A stretch of DNA of 24,292 bases from a virus. The notes beneath the pieces are model-generated. The model did not search any database and was not told the origin of the DNA. It saw nothing but the letters and a program-made list of their open reading frames with translations. Both the position numbers and the translations under genes were made by a program. Positions within the stretch are counted from its first letter, which is position 1. Each line of letters starts with the position of its first letter. This document shows positions 23,953 through 24,292 of the stretch, in pieces. The stretch is from positions 1 to 24,292 of the IMG/VR virus record IMGVR_UViG_3300028423_000429, one strand, 5' to 3'.

Positions 23953-24292
23953 TTATCCAATTGCTATTATATTTTCGAACGCTATAGTTTCTGCGTCTGT
24001 TCTTGATAGACCTGCTTCCTGGCCTGCTACTGAAATCCAATTTAATCCGTCCCAGATTTCAACACGATTGTCATCTGTGTTTAATCGCATAAGGCCTGGT
24101 TCGGAGAAAGCAACCGGAGGACGTTCGTCACTTTGTCCTATTGGAATTACTAATCCGCTAGTGCCGTCAAATTTGACATAACCGTTATCTGTGTTATCAA
24201 AAACTGTGACTGCATTACTTTCTATATTTTGTATTACATTTGTATTTATTGCAAGATTATCAAACACAATACTGCCAGTACCGTTTGAATTA
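23953..24292 (-). CDS. C-terminal part of a fibre-type structural protein, cut by the window edge
   Basis: About 112 residues are visible. A GTG at 24265-24267 could be read as a start, but the frame stays open to the edge, reading NSNGTGSI before it, and this NGTGSIVFDNLAI pattern belongs to fibre proteins (compare APNGTGETVV in the S74 gene). The true start therefore lies beyond the window. The visible part holds YVKFDGTSGLVIPIG, ERPPVAFSEPGLMRLNTDDN, RVEIWDGLNWISV and a closing helix TDAETIAFENIIAIG. The central portion is a distant copy of the docking module seen in the glycine-rich adhesins, here at a C-terminus. TAA is at 23953-23955 and the next gene starts three bases after it. Confidence 0.65.
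   Translation of the reverse strand, partial: NSNGTGSIVFDNLAINTNVIQNIESNAVTVFDNTDNGYVKFDGTSGLVIPIGQSDERPPVAFSEPGLMRLNTDDNRVEIWDGLNWISVAGQEAGLSRTDAETIAFENIIAIG

Overview
The window is part of a tailed-phage genome of the T4-like marine myovirus type, the group that infects marine cyanobacteria and SAR11-like bacteria. The evidence is a gp15-type tail sheath stabilizer, a neck-type structural protein, a subtilisin-like protein of the kind seen in such phages, glycine-rich and S74-terminated fibre proteins, and two giant repeat-built virion proteins. There are no ribosomal RNA genes, recognisable tRNA genes, CRISPR arrays or insertion sequences. The host cannot be read from this stretch. Family assignments rest on recognised motifs and remembered family sequences, not on a database search.

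Layout: positions 1-4314 on the plus strand carry the end of a head-tail joining module: a neck-like structural gene broken into frames, a gp15-like gene that seems to lack its N-terminal part, and an intact subtilase. Convergent to these is a minus-strand fibre gene (4399-6804) with duplicated His-rich motifs near its N-terminus and a cupredoxin-like domain at its C-terminus. A lone plus-strand Nudix hydrolase gene (6879-7310) follows. From 7323 to the right edge everything is on the minus strand, in a tightly packed late-type array. Read in transcription order this is: a fibre-type gene cut by the window edge, a 109-residue virion protein, a 147-residue virion protein, the 1830-residue giant, the 2338-residue giant, a 106-residue virion protein, an S74 chaperone fibre protein, a glycine-rich adhesin, a 54-residue stand-alone fibre N-terminal module, and a second glycine-rich adhesin.

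The minus-strand genes look like the adsorption apparatus. The two giants share the same plan: seven short CBM5/12-like repeats, a pectate-lyase-like start, a shared core, a YSxDGxxW-type propeller and a common C-terminal domain. The glycine-rich proteins and the 54-residue gene share one N-terminal module, and a related module occurs in the gene at the right edge, as if this module were a common docking part onto which different tips are placed. Two GATAAATA boxes stand at the same distance from the starts of the 801-residue fibre gene and the 2338-residue gene, and fit T4-type late promoters.

The oddest signals are three lesions in the first 1.4 kb, in genes normally needed for tail joining, while all the much longer downstream genes are open. 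Other points of note are a probable type-1 copper site and HxH motifs on one fibre, and the stand-alone docking module.
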